A DNA stretch of 11,488 bases from Candidatus Uhrbacteria bacterium (GTDB lineage: Bacteria > Patescibacteriota > Patescibacteriia > 2-12-FULL-60-25), in the NCBI GenBank assembly GCA_009691315.1, contig SICT01000030.1:1-11488 (forward strand), given 5' to 3'. How positions within the stretch are numbered: the first letter of the stretch is position 1; every line of letters starts with the position of its first letter. A model generated the notes under the pieces. The model was not told the origin of the DNA. It worked only from the letters and a program-made list of their open reading frames with translations, and made no database searches. Below are positions 1-8,163 of this stretch, piece after piece. The translations under genes were made by a program, and so were the position numbers.

Positions 1-2348
1 AATACCTGAGCGGTTGGATCTTTGTAAAAGCGTTTGACTTGTTCAGCACGATTTTGTGTTTTTCCCTCGATGGTACAGTGTCCGATGTGATGCTCATCCA
101 ACATCGGACGAATGAGGTCGAGCATGCTGGTAAACGAACTGAATAATAATATTTTATGTCCGCCGGCAATGGCCTCCTGGATGATTTCAAGCGCGTGCGG
201 CATTTTTCCAGACAGATGCGGATCATGTTTACCCGTTTTAAGAACCAGGGAAGGATGATTGCAGATCTGTCGTAAGCGCAAGAGGGCGGCGAGAATTTCG
301 ATATGTGCGTGTTTGAATCCTTTGCGTTCGACAACGGCAAAGACATCGCGTTTCACGGCTTGCATGGTTTGCGTATAGAGCACGAGTTGTTCCGGAGTGA
401 GCTCACAGATGCGGGTTTGTTCAATTTTTGGCGGGAGATCTTTTAACTCGGATGTTTTCGTGCGGCGCAGAATAAAAGGTTGGATTTTCGCTTTGAGCTC
501 GGTCAACGCCTCCGTGTCTTTACGCTCTTCAATCGGGCGTTGAAAGCGTCGACGAAAGATTTCAAGACTCCCTAAGAAGCCTGGCATGAGAAAATCGAAG
601 ATAGACCATAATTCGTGCACGCCATTTTCCAAGGGTGTTCCGGAGAGAGCAAGCCGATACTCTGCTTGAACCATTTTGACGGCTTGCGTAGTGCTCGCGG
701 CTTGATTTTTTATGGCTTGTGCCTCATCCAGAATACAATAACGAAAGATCTGTTTTTTCTTTTGATAAAGTTGAATGTCACGCAAGATCAGCGGATAGGA
801 GGTGATGACCAGATCAGCTTTTGAAATCTCTGCCTGTTTCACCTCACGTTCTTGTGCCGTGCCAGCGATGGTGAGGATGCGGAGTTCAGGCGTGAATTTG
901 GCGGCTTCAGCGGCCCAGATATCGATTAATGTTTTTGGACAGATCACGATGGATGGTTGTGATTTTTTCGTTTGTTGTTTTGTACAGACCAGGAGCGCGA
1001 GTGTCTGAAGGGTTTTTCCCAGCCCCATATCATCGGCGAGAATTCCCCCAAAATGATATTTTTGTAGAAACATTCCCCACTCCACGCCGCGTTTTTGGTA
1101 CGGACGCAGAATGCCTGCAAGACGTTTGGGAAGGATCACCGGTTCGATCGGTTTACCCATCTGCGCCTCACTCAAAAATGATTGAATGTGTTGATCCATG
1201 TTTGACAGTCGGCTCTGCTTTGTTCGTTCGAGCAGATGTATGATCTCTGGCAAGCGAAACAAGCGTGTGGTGAATTGTTTATTTTGTTTCGATCGTTCGG
1301 TGCCTTGTAAAAATTCTAACCAATTTTTTATTTCTTCCGGATTCGCCAGTTCGACAAATGAGCCATCCTCACGACGCAGATAAGGATTGCCATCCTTCAC
1401 CATTTTTTCCAACTGTTTAAAGGTGAGATGTGTATTGGCGCAATGCCATTTCACTTCAAAGTGTAAAAAATCAATTCCGCTCGAAGAGGCTCTCCAATCG
1501 CTCGTCACATCTTCTTGAGCAATGTCAACGAGCTGTCGGGCGGAAGGGTCGATTTCTATTTGATATTCAAATTGGAGATCAGGCAGGATGTGTTTTACAA
1601 AAAAATAAATCTCCTGTCCTGTGAGCATGAGCTCGTGCTGATCCTCAGACGAATCATGAATGAAGTGACGAAGTTTAGATAAGCATCTTTGCTCCGCTTG
1701 CCAATCACGTTGGATATGATAGATAATACGCCGTCCATTTTCTTCCGGCTCCTCACCTTCATCCGGCGCCTTCATGGAGCACAATGGAATGGTATGCGGG
1801 CCATACAGCGCTTCGGCGACAACCTGCAATAGATCATTCTTGTCTTCATACGAGAGCGTGATACGAATTTGATCAAGAGTATGCTCACGATAAATCGGTG
1901 TTTTTGGTTTTGGGAGTGTTGGACGGATTGGAGAGGCTGCAAACGAAAGCTTGGAAGCGAGATCTTGGAGAGAAGAACGATTCACTTTTACATGGTGTTC
2001 ACGAAAGAATTTTTGCATGATATCGAGCGCGCTATTTGACCCATCCGATAGGTTTTCATCCGGACGATCGAGATACGCGAGTCCAAGCGCAACCACATGT
2101 TTGCAAGCTCCTCCCCAGTTATAAGGACAGGAACAGGCATAGTTGATCACAATATTATCGATTGGATCTATTTCAAGAGACACTTGATAGACGCGTGAGC
2201 CATGTACCTTGCCTGTGATTTTGATTTGCGATGGGCTGATGGATTGAGTCGCCAGATTTCGTACCTCGCCCGACGAAAAATAATCCCGCCCGCGTCGATA
2301 CGATTCAGAATCGGCAATCGCCCGTAACCCAATAAGAGAAAAAGCCAT
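1..2348 (-). CDS. SWIM zinc-finger SNF2-family helicase/ATPase, C-terminus cut by window edge
   Basis: The reading frame is open from ATG 2348 to the left edge (782 full codons) without a frameshift. An in-frame TAA four codons upstream fixes the start region, and AGGAGC at 2365-2370 is a rather distant Shine-Dalgarno. The SWIM zinc-binding motif is C72-S-C74 with C82-K-H84. The SNF2 ATPase core starts near residue 413 (LRPYQKRGVEWG): motif I is DDMGLGKT at 439-446, motif II is D541-E-A-Q544 (DEAQ rather than DEAH), motif III is SGTPLEN at 569-575, and the second RecA lobe begins with a KILLFSSFTSML stretch near 730. Motifs V and VI would lie beyond the window. SWIM-SNF2 proteins are ATP-driven DNA translocases or remodellers, cytoplasmic and nucleoid-associated; the exact target is unknown. 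Residues of about 115-400 form a linker region with no motif I recognise. It diverges from the Fic gene across 106 bp. Family assignment is firm, cellular role is not. Confidence 0.95.
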   Translation of the reverse strand, partial: MAFSLIGLRAIADSESYRRGRDYFSSGEVRNLATQSISPSQIKITGKVHGSRVYQVSLEIDPIDNIVINYACSCPYNWGGACKHVVALGLAYLDRPDENLSDGSNSALDIMQKFFREHHVKVNRSSLQDLASKLSFAASPIRPTLPKPKTPIYREHTLDQIRITLSYEDKNDLLQVVAEALYGPHTIPLCSMKAPDEGEEPEENGRRIIYHIQRDWQAEQRCLSKLRHFIHDSSEDQHELMLTGQEIYFFVKHILPDLQFEYQIEIDPSARQLVDIAQEDVTSDWRASSSGIDFLHFEVKWHCANTHLTFKQLEKMVKDGNPYLRREDGSFVELANPEEIKNWLEFLQGTERSKQNKQFTTRLFRLPEIIHLLERTKQSRLSNMDQHIQSFLSEAQMGKPIEPVILPKRLAGILRPYQKRGVEWGMFLQKYHFGGILADDMGLGKTLQTLALLVCTKQQTKKSQPSIVICPKTLIDIWAAEAAKFTPELRILTIAGTAQEREVKQAEISKADLVITSYPLILRDIQLYQKKKQIFRYCILDEAQAIKNQAASTTQAVKMVQAEYRLALSGTPLENGVHELWSIFDFLMPGFLGSLEIFRRRFQRPIEERKDTEALTELKAKIQPFILRRTKTSELKDLPPKIEQTRICELTPEQLVLYTQTMQAVKRDVFAVVERKGFKHAHIEILAALLRLRQICNHPSLVLKTGKHDPHLSGKMPHALEIIQEAIAGGHKILLFSSFTSMLDLIRPMLDEHHIGHCTIEGKTQNRAEQVKRFYKDPTAQV

Positions 2349-2398
2349 CCAGCGAGTTTAACACGCTCCTTTTATTTTACAAATGAAGGCATCTCGTG

Positions 2399-2427
2399 TT
2401 GACGGCAGTAGGCTAATCACCTATAAT
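2399..2427 (+). promoter_or_regulatory. Sigma70-type promoter of the Fic gene
   Basis: TTGACG (2399-2404) and a perfect TATAAT (2422-2427) are separated by exactly 17 bp. The expected start is near 2434, giving a leader of about 20 nt before ATG 2455. Only a weak GAG (2446-2448) could act as Shine-Dalgarno. Confidence 0.8.
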
Positions 2428-2450
2428 CTCATATAGTCATTTTATGAGAT
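2426..2450. promoter_or_regulatory. Inverted repeat over the fic promoter, candidate operator
   Basis: ATCTCATA (2426-2433) and TATGAGAT (2443-2450) are perfect 8-bp inverted arms around a 9-bp spacer. The left arm overlaps the last two bases of the -10 box and the whole element covers the expected start point, so a bound dimer would block transcription. The Fic protein encoded just downstream ends in a winged helix, so self-repression is a natural inference. Arm-to-arm centre spacing is 17 bp, a little more than one helical turn and a half. Binding itself is not shown. Confidence 0.5.
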
Positions 2451-2454
2451 AAAT

Positions 2455-3507
2455 ATGAACCAACGATATAAGCGGATACAAGACATTTCAGAGCATCTTT
2501 GGTTGCTGATCAGTCAGATCGATCAGCTGAAAGGGCAGTGGATTGGCGGAGCCAAGCTCAATCCTCAGGCGCTTGGACGGCTTAAGCGATCGGTTTTAGT
2601 GACCTCGACAGGGGCTTCCACCCGTATCGAGGGGGCAAGATTGTCGGATGAGGATGTAGAAAAATATATGCGTGGGCTTTCGGTTAAAAAATTTGCCGAT
2701 CGGGATAAGCAGGAAGTTAAAGGATACTATGAACTGCTTGAAAAGGTTTTCGATTCCTGGAAGCACATCTCTTTCACGGAAAGCGCCATCAAACATCTTC
2801 ATAAGGAGTTGCTGAAGTATGCGTCCAAAGATGAGCGGCATCGTGGCGAGTACAAAAAGACGGAGAACTCGGTAGAGATGTTCGATACATCAGGCAAATC
2901 TATCGGAATTATTTTTGAGACAGCTCCCGCATATCTCACACCAAAAAAAATGCAGGAGCTCATGGCATGGACCGCAGAGGCCCTTGATAAAAAAGAGTTC
3001 CATCCCTTGCTCATCATCGGAAGTTTTCTCGTCGAATTTCTCGCTATCCATCCATTTCAAGATGGGAATGGTCGTCTTTCTCGCATTCTTACGAACCTGC
3101 TTCTGCTTCAAGCTGGATATGTATATATGCCGTATGTCTCGCATGAAAAGCTTATCGAGAATCACAAGGCTGATTATTATCTCGCGCTTCGCAAGAGTCA
3201 GAGGACCCTCGAGAAGGGAAAGGAAGACATCCGTCCATGGCTTGAGTTTTTTTTGACGATTTTGCTGATCCAGGCGAAACAGGCGATTGAGTTGCTATCG
3301 CAGGAGAACATTGAAAAACTTTTATCTCCCAAACAGTTAATCGTATGGCGATATATCGAGTCTGTGATAGAAGCTGCGCCAAAGGAGATTTCCCAGGTGA
3401 CCAAGGTCACGCGTCCCACGGTATCCCAGGCACTCGACGTGTTGTTGCGGCTAAAAAGAATTGAGAGAATTGGACAGGGGAGAACAACGAGATATAGAAA
3501 AACATAA
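2455..3507 (+). CDS. Fic family protein (class II, N-terminal inhibitory motif) with C-terminal winged helix
   Basis: A 350-residue protein. The Fic catalytic motif is complete: H199-P-F-Q-D-G-N-G-R-L-S-R210, matching HPFx(D/E)GNGRxxR, with the catalytic His199 and the phosphate-binding loop intact. The inhibitory motif [S/T]xxxE[G/N] is present N-terminally as STRIEG (55-60), with Glu59 positioned to obstruct ATP binding, which makes this a class II Fic protein. Residues of about 285-350 look like a winged helix-turn-helix (recognition helix near TRPTVSQALDVLLRL, 319-333; wing GQGRTTRYR). Fic enzymes usually transfer AMP from ATP to a hydroxyl side chain of a target protein; the target here is unknown. 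No small antitoxin gene is adjacent, consistent with inhibition in cis. It stands alone: own promoter, own terminator. The winged helix and the inverted repeat over its promoter suggest autoregulation. An intracellular regulator is more likely than a secreted effector, since no signal peptide is seen. Confidence 0.95.
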   Translation: MNQRYKRIQDISEHLWLLISQIDQLKGQWIGGAKLNPQALGRLKRSVLVTSTGASTRIEGARLSDEDVEKYMRGLSVKKFADRDKQEVKGYYELLEKVFDSWKHISFTESAIKHLHKELLKYASKDERHRGEYKKTENSVEMFDTSGKSIGIIFETAPAYLTPKKMQELMAWTAEALDKKEFHPLLIIGSFLVEFLAIHPFQDGNGRLSRILTNLLLLQAGYVYMPYVSHEKLIENHKADYYLALRKSQRTLEKGKEDIRPWLEFFLTILLIQAKQAIELLSQENIEKLLSPKQLIVWRYIESVIEAAPKEISQVTKVTRPTVSQALDVLLRLKRIERIGQGRTTRYRKT

Positions 3508-3544
3508 ATCTAAAACCCACCGTTTTGATAGTGGGTTTTAGATT
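3507..3544. terminator. Bidirectional terminator between fic and tRNA-Ser
   Basis: Arms 3507-3520 and 3531-3544 form a perfect 14-bp stem (AATCTAAAACCCAC with its complement) with a 10-nt loop. The first arm begins on the last base of the fic stop codon; the far arm ends one base before the tRNA discriminator. The AAAA/TTTT runs lie inside the stem, so it can work on both strands. It serves the two converging transcripts. Confidence 0.8.
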
Positions 3545-3631
3545 CGGAGGCGAGAGGATTCGAACCTCTGATACCCTTTCGGGTATACCGGATTTCGAGT
3601 CCGGCGCTTTCGACCACTCAGCCACACCTCC
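3545..3631 (-). tRNA. tRNA-Ser (anticodon CGA)
   Basis: Read on the minus strand, a class II tRNA of 87 nt: acceptor GGAGGTG pairs with CGCCTCC (one G-U), discriminator G73 as usual for serine, anticodon stem CCGGA/TCCGG with loop CTCGAAA giving anticodon CGA (reads UCG). The long variable arm is a hairpin (TATACCC, GAAA loop, GGGTATC), and the T arm is AGAGG-TTCGAAT-CCTCT. CCA is not encoded: the bases after G73 are AATC, so CCA must be added by a nucleotidyltransferase. The gene has its own promoter upstream and the shared terminator directly at its 3' end. Confidence 0.97.
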
Positions 3632-3666
3632 GTGGATTGGTCGATTTTACAATTTTTTGCCAGTCA

Positions 3667-3695
3667 ATCCTAGCGTTGAAAGGGCCTTGGGTCAA
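3667..3695 (-). promoter_or_regulatory. Promoter of tRNA-Ser
   Basis: On the minus strand TTGACC (3695-3690) and TAGGAT (3672-3667) are 17 bp apart. The start is expected near 3660, leaving a 5' leader of about 29 nt for RNase P removal before the mature tRNA end at 3631. Confidence 0.65.
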
Positions 3696-3724
3696 CCCCT
3701 ATTTTATGTGTGCAAGGTGATCTC

Positions 3725-3733
3725 TGATACAAT
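3725..3733 (+). promoter_or_regulatory. Extended -10 promoter of the 1438-residue gene
   Basis: TGA followed by TACAAT (3728-3733) is an extended -10 box (TGnTAnAAT type). The region 17 bp upstream (TATGTG) is a poor -35, which the TG extension can compensate for. A start near 3740 lies only about six bases before ATG 3746, so the transcript would be nearly leaderless; the bases before the ATG (TTCATTATT) hold no Shine-Dalgarno. Confidence 0.6.
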
Positions 3734-3745
3734 ACCTTCATTATT

Positions 3746-6700
3746 ATGAAAGAGCGTTACTCGCTTGATAAGGCACAGGATGAGGCGAAAGAAATTCAAA
3801 AAAAAGTTATTAAACAGGGCCTGACCTACCCGCAAGCAGAAGAGATGGTTGAGGTAGGAGAAGCACGTGAAGCCTTTGATAAGCAAGATTCATTATGGCA
3901 CTACCGAGATGCCGAGGGGAATCTGGATGCTCGCAAAATCATGCTGGATGTAGATTCAGAATTCACGTTCGATGATATTTTTAGGAGTTACCCTTCTGCA
4001 GCAGAAAAAGTAGAGCTAGCGTATTGTCTTTTGACCAGCCCTGATCCGAGACATGAATATTATTTTAATAGTCCTAAAGATTGTTTTAATTTTTTAAATG
4101 ATGAACAAAGAAGTTTGTTGGTTCAGAAGTTTTTAGCCGAAGATCAAATCTCGAAGCTCATACCCTATCTAAAACATTTTCAAGATTTAGACGAAAAAGT
4201 GGCGATGGCAGTATTAGATTCTGCCTATCAGGCATGGATGCCAGGTAGCGAGGCGGCAGAGGAGACAGAGGAGGCAATGAAAGAACTCGTCGAACATGTG
4301 CGCAGTTTTTTGCCGCCAGTTCAACAAGTGATTATTTCCGAACTGATGAAGCGGCATCGAGAAGATGTCGTTATTAAATACGCTCGATATTTTTCTGGTT
4401 TAGATCATAAATTATTTTTTCGTTTGATAGGCGCGGCGCACAAACAGGCAGAAGAGCAGAGAACCAGAGAGCGAGATAGTGGAACTTTGAGAAAAGCATA
4501 TACGTTGGCAACGATTTTATTTGGGAACCTTCAATACTTTTCACCTTTTGATCAGGACGATGCCCTGCGGTTTATCAAATTGCATGCGACGGGTTCGTTG
4601 TTAGACCAGTTAGATAAATTTCAAATTACGGATGAACAGCAGATTGTCGATCGTATTATTCAGACAGACAAGAATGGGTTTCAGATATCGTCTCTAATTC
4701 GTTATTTAGATGAATTTAAAACGATCGATAAACGAGCGCTGGCTTTGCGGTTGATTAAAGAAGACCATATACGCGAGGTTCTCAATGGTCTAGGGAGATT
4801 TTCCTCGGCAGATTATAAAGATATCGCGCTCGCAATTATTCATGCAGGGCAAGTTACACAACTCGAGAGTCACATGGATAAATTTCATGAAAGACAGAGT
4901 TCGCGTCATGCCTACGATAATCAGTATGCGATTGTTAAGCTCGAAGCTGTTTTCGATAGTGAGGTCGCCTTGGCTTTCATAGACGCGGATCGCATAGAAG
5001 CGGTCGTCAAACATATGTCACAGTTTAAAGAACTTGATCGAACGGTCGCTTTACGTTTTATCGCCATTGGTTATGCGCATGCCGTTTTGGAATACATGGG
5101 ACATTTCAAGTCACTCGATAAAGAAGTAGCTATAAAAATTATTCATGCACATGATGAAGGAGGAAGTGAGGGGAGGGGAAAGGGTTTGTTGATTGATCAA
5201 TTGATTGAACGTCTTGATAAATTCATTGGATTAGATGATCAGATTGCTCAAGAACTGATTAGACGAAATGCTTCGCCAGAAATTGCTAGAAATCTTTTTT
5301 CATTTCATGACCTAGGAAAAACCACAGCCGCTCTTTTGATTGAGAGAGGAGAGATTGGTCATATCCTCAATGCTATGGATAGAGATCAATTTCAGGGGCT
5401 CGATGCCTCGATTGGCGCCATGCTTAAATATGTCATTCAAGGAAAAACGTTGAAACAAGCTTTAATAGAGCATCCAGAGCTTGCCCTGACTGCTGACGAA
5501 GATCCGTGGACCAAGTACATCTGGGAATTTATTGATGATGCCAAAATTTCGCTCGCTATCAGGAAGAGTCGAGAGGTGCAGAAGTATGTTTGTCGTTCGG
5601 TGGCGTATGATGAGCACCGAGATCGTTATCCCGAAGCACTCTCAGCTCGCCTCACGCATGGACTCTCGCCAGAGGAGTATTATCTTTTTTGTCACACGGC
5701 TGTGAAGCAAGAAGAATCGCCCCTCTCAACAGATTCGAAAGTGCGAGAAAAGAGTTTAATTGATTGGCTTGAAAGTAAGTATGGAGGAATAGAGGATGAA
5801 AATTTGCGAACGTTGCTGTCCGTTGGGCGACGACAGTTTAGTGATGCGGCTATGCTCGCCTATATGAACCGCGTTGATCTTTCACGTCACGAGGCTTTGC
5901 ATTTTATGCCGGCCATCATCCGTGTGCAGGAGCAGAGTGGTTTAGCACCAGCACAGTTTGCTAACAATATTTTATTGCAAGTGGCAAAAGATAACGCAGG
6001 ATATGGCGAAGTAGAGACATTTAATCCAGAGGCTACAGGATCTTTGACGGCTCATCATCATTTCGCGGCTATCATGCAAGCATTGGAGGATACATCTCCC
6101 GCAGAAGTCTTTGAACAACTCAAAAAATATCCAAACGTTTTGGAACTGCAAAAACTCGTGGCAGAACTGGAAGGTAAAAATCCTTTTAGTAGCTGGAAGT
6201 CGCTCAAGAAATTTTATGATGTTAAGCAGTTGCTTGGCAGAACAGATATTTTGAAACAATTAAATACCGGCTCGGTGCCACCTCGTTTACGAGCGTTTAT
6301 CGAAAAACTCGCCTTTCATCCAAACATTTCGACAGACAAGGTCATGCAGTTCTGGAGAGACACTTTGGCTTTTTTGGACATCGATGATATTCACACGCCG
6401 CATGCAATCAACGAAGTGAAAAAACCAAGAAATTTGGTTTCTTTGCCTTATATTGGTTTAACGGCCGAAGATCTGCGTGATGCGTTGGTGAATGGGGAGC
6501 TGGATGATTTGCAGGTGATCCCACCGATGGAACGTTTTTATTATTTTGGCGTACCAACGCAGGAACAGGCGATAGAAAAGCCAGAGCATTTGCATCACGC
6601 TCTGCATCAGGCGCTGGGTGAACGTAAGCGAGGGATCAAGGGTGTTGCAACCAATGTGCCGAAATTATTTGAAGCAGCAAAAAAATGGTGCGAAGAAAAG

Positions 6701-8062
6701 AAAATTACCTGGGAGGGGATCTGGCATGCTGAGCATGGGCAAAAAGTCATTGCCAGTCTTACGCCAGATGTTCGTCAGAGTTTGGTTGATCTTGTGTATC
6801 ATAAAACCATCGGTATTCGTGGCACGCAAGAAACTTTTCAAACGTATCGTGCGCGTATTGGATTAAAGAGCGATCCTGATATGGCGGTTGCCGGCAATGA
6901 TTCCGCCAGTTGTATGCCATTTGGTTCGGGCAAGAATAATGTGTATATGTTTAACCCACTGTATGCCCAGATGGTCGTCGAACGATTGAGCGATGAAGGA
7001 AAATGGCGCACGGCCAGCCAATCTGTTCTATCGATCGATCATCAAACCTCGACCCCAACTCCTGAATTGATAAAAGCGTATTTAGAAGAAGGCAAACATT
7101 TGAAAGATTTGGTTAAAGAAGGCGATCTCGAGCGTTTGCCCGTGCTGACCTGCGATAATATTGAACCGTCAAAAAATGAAGAGGGTGGACGAGTCAAACA
7201 GTTGCACGATATCCATCAAGCTTTTTTTGAAACGTATCTTCGGGAACATGCGGAACAATTACAAGTCAGTCGCACCAAAGTTCCTATCGGTCAGGGTTAT
7301 ACGCCTGAGAATTTAGGATTTAAGTCCGTTCCCAACACCTATATCCCTCAGGCTCCAGCGGGATATTCCGATAATGTGCATGAAGAGTGTTTTCTGATTG
7401 AAACAGGTTTGGCTGAAATCGAAGCAAAGCGTGTAGCCATGAGCCCGCTTACTACGCGTGATGCAATCAACGTTGCTATCTTGGAAGGCAAGGCTTACAG
7501 CGACAATACAGATCTATTAGCCAATCTTCATAGAATGCAGAACAATTTAATTGGTATGGAGATTGCCAATCGGCATTTCGATCGTCCAAAGTTATCTTTC
7601 ATGTATCGTGATGAAAAAGGTTTGCCGCGTGGATATATACTCGCGTTTGAGGGTCAATTGCAAAAGACGCCATTTGTGTATATTGATGATTTAGCTTCTG
7701 ATCGTCAGCACAAAACCGCTGGTGGGCGATTGATCAAACAATTTTTTGAGACCTATGCCACGGAATATGGAAAAGAAGGTCGATCCTATCTACCGATTTT
7801 CACTAACGCGCGTGATAAAACGAGCTTTCCTATTTTACGCCGACATGCCGAGCGTTTGGCAAAGGAAAAAGGATTGATGGCTAGGTTGGTTGAGATTGGG
7901 ACGCATTATCGGGGAAAAGATTTGATGCATGATGTCGTCGTGGTGATTGGCAAAGATGAAGAAGCTCTCCAAGTCCAGGAGCAAGCGATGAAAAATGCTA
8001 TGACGAATTTAGGAGGAGCACGATATGCCGACGAATTTGAAGTGCAAGACGATAATTACTAA
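3746..8062 (+). CDS. Giant helical-repeat protein with Cys/Gly module and GNAT-like C-terminal domain, function unknown
   Basis: A 1438-residue soluble protein that I cannot assign to a named family. Residues of about 135-560 contain roughly twelve divergent units of 28-38 residues with the pattern (hydrophobic)xx(hydrophobic)xxFxxLDxxxAxxhI, for example near 138, 208, 256, 284, 315, 343, 417, 446, 482, 511 and 538: a predicted alpha-solenoid, typical of protein- or nucleic-acid-binding scaffolds. Residues of about 560-1030 are helical without clear motifs. Near 1051-1070 there is a compact Cys/Gly-rich stretch, NDSASCMPFGSGKNNVYMFN, followed by probable beta hairpins (WRTASQSVLSID). Residues of about 1270-1401 resemble a GNAT acetyltransferase fold in element order: two strands (LSFMYRDEKG, PRGYILAFEG), strand FVYIDDLASD, a QxxGxG-like turn with Thr in place of the first Gly (Q1321-H-K-T-A-G1326), a helix, a strand, a second helix (SFPILRRHAERLAKEKG) and a last strand. 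No signal peptide or membrane segment is seen. ATG 3746 follows its promoter by only about 12 bases. A weak stem at 8087-8100 may not stop transcription. Confidence 0.9.
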   Translation: MKERYSLDKAQDEAKEIQKKVIKQGLTYPQAEEMVEVGEAREAFDKQDSLWHYRDAEGNLDARKIMLDVDSEFTFDDIFRSYPSAAEKVELAYCLLTSPDPRHEYYFNSPKDCFNFLNDEQRSLLVQKFLAEDQISKLIPYLKHFQDLDEKVAMAVLDSAYQAWMPGSEAAEETEEAMKELVEHVRSFLPPVQQVIISELMKRHREDVVIKYARYFSGLDHKLFFRLIGAAHKQAEEQRTRERDSGTLRKAYTLATILFGNLQYFSPFDQDDALRFIKLHATGSLLDQLDKFQITDEQQIVDRIIQTDKNGFQISSLIRYLDEFKTIDKRALALRLIKEDHIREVLNGLGRFSSADYKDIALAIIHAGQVTQLESHMDKFHERQSSRHAYDNQYAIVKLEAVFDSEVALAFIDADRIEAVVKHMSQFKELDRTVALRFIAIGYAHAVLEYMGHFKSLDKEVAIKIIHAHDEGGSEGRGKGLLIDQLIERLDKFIGLDDQIAQELIRRNASPEIARNLFSFHDLGKTTAALLIERGEIGHILNAMDRDQFQGLDASIGAMLKYVIQGKTLKQALIEHPELALTADEDPWTKYIWEFIDDAKISLAIRKSREVQKYVCRSVAYDEHRDRYPEALSARLTHGLSPEEYYLFCHTAVKQEESPLSTDSKVREKSLIDWLESKYGGIEDENLRTLLSVGRRQFSDAAMLAYMNRVDLSRHEALHFMPAIIRVQEQSGLAPAQFANNILLQVAKDNAGYGEVETFNPEATGSLTAHHHFAAIMQALEDTSPAEVFEQLKKYPNVLELQKLVAELEGKNPFSSWKSLKKFYDVKQLLGRTDILKQLNTGSVPPRLRAFIEKLAFHPNISTDKVMQFWRDTLAFLDIDDIHTPHAINEVKKPRNLVSLPYIGLTAEDLRDALVNGELDDLQVIPPMERFYYFGVPTQEQAIEKPEHLHHALHQALGERKRGIKGVATNVPKLFEAAKKWCEEKKITWEGIWHAEHGQKVIASLTPDVRQSLVDLVYHKTIGIRGTQETFQTYRARIGLKSDPDMAVAGNDSASCMPFGSGKNNVYMFNPLYAQMVVERLSDEGKWRTASQSVLSIDHQTSTPTPELIKAYLEEGKHLKDLVKEGDLERLPVLTCDNIEPSKNEEGGRVKQLHDIHQAFFETYLREHAEQLQVSRTKVPIGQGYTPENLGFKSVPNTYIPQAPAGYSDNVHEECFLIETGLAEIEAKRVAMSPLTTRDAINVAILEGKAYSDNTDLLANLHRMQNNLIGMEIANRHFDRPKLSFMYRDEKGLPRGYILAFEGQLQKTPFVYIDDLASDRQHKTAGGRLIKQFFETYATEYGKEGRSYLPIFTNARDKTSFPILRRHAERLAKEKGLMARLVEIGTHYRGKDLMHDVVVVIGKDEEALQVQEQAMKNAMTNLGGARYADEFEVQDDNY

Positions 8063-8106
8063 ATTCCACAGGGTAGTCCAAAATTCATGATTGCCATCAT
8101 TTAGTA

Positions 8107-8115
8107 TGTTATAAT
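8107..8115 (+). promoter_or_regulatory. Extended -10 promoter of the small membrane protein gene
   Basis: TGT followed by a perfect TATAAT (8110-8115) is an extended -10 box. No good -35 stands at 16-18 bp; TTGCCA at 8091-8096 is only 13 bp away. Expected start near 8122, with a pyrimidine-rich leader of about 40 nt before ATG 8164. Confidence 0.6.
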
Positions 8116-8163
8116 TAAATAAAGGTCGTAGGATGGTCTTTTTAAATAAATTTTTCTTTCTCT

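Noticed and set aside
615..1624. Several short plus-strand frames opposite the SNF2 gene
   Set aside because: The minus-strand frame is continuous with all SNF2 motifs; the opposite frames have no domain pattern or start signals.
2374..2379. TAAAAT on the minus strand with TCAACA 17 bp upstream as SNF2 gene promoter
   Set aside because: The match is modest, and a start about seven bases downstream would cut into the only Shine-Dalgarno candidate (2365-2370). Left unassigned.
3545..3631. tRNA-Ser as an integration site
   Set aside because: I found no second copy of its 3' end in the window and no integrase gene nearby.
8087..8100. ATGAT-TGCC-ATCAT hairpin as terminator of the giant gene
   Set aside because: The stem has only five mostly AT pairs and no following T tract; it is too weak to call.
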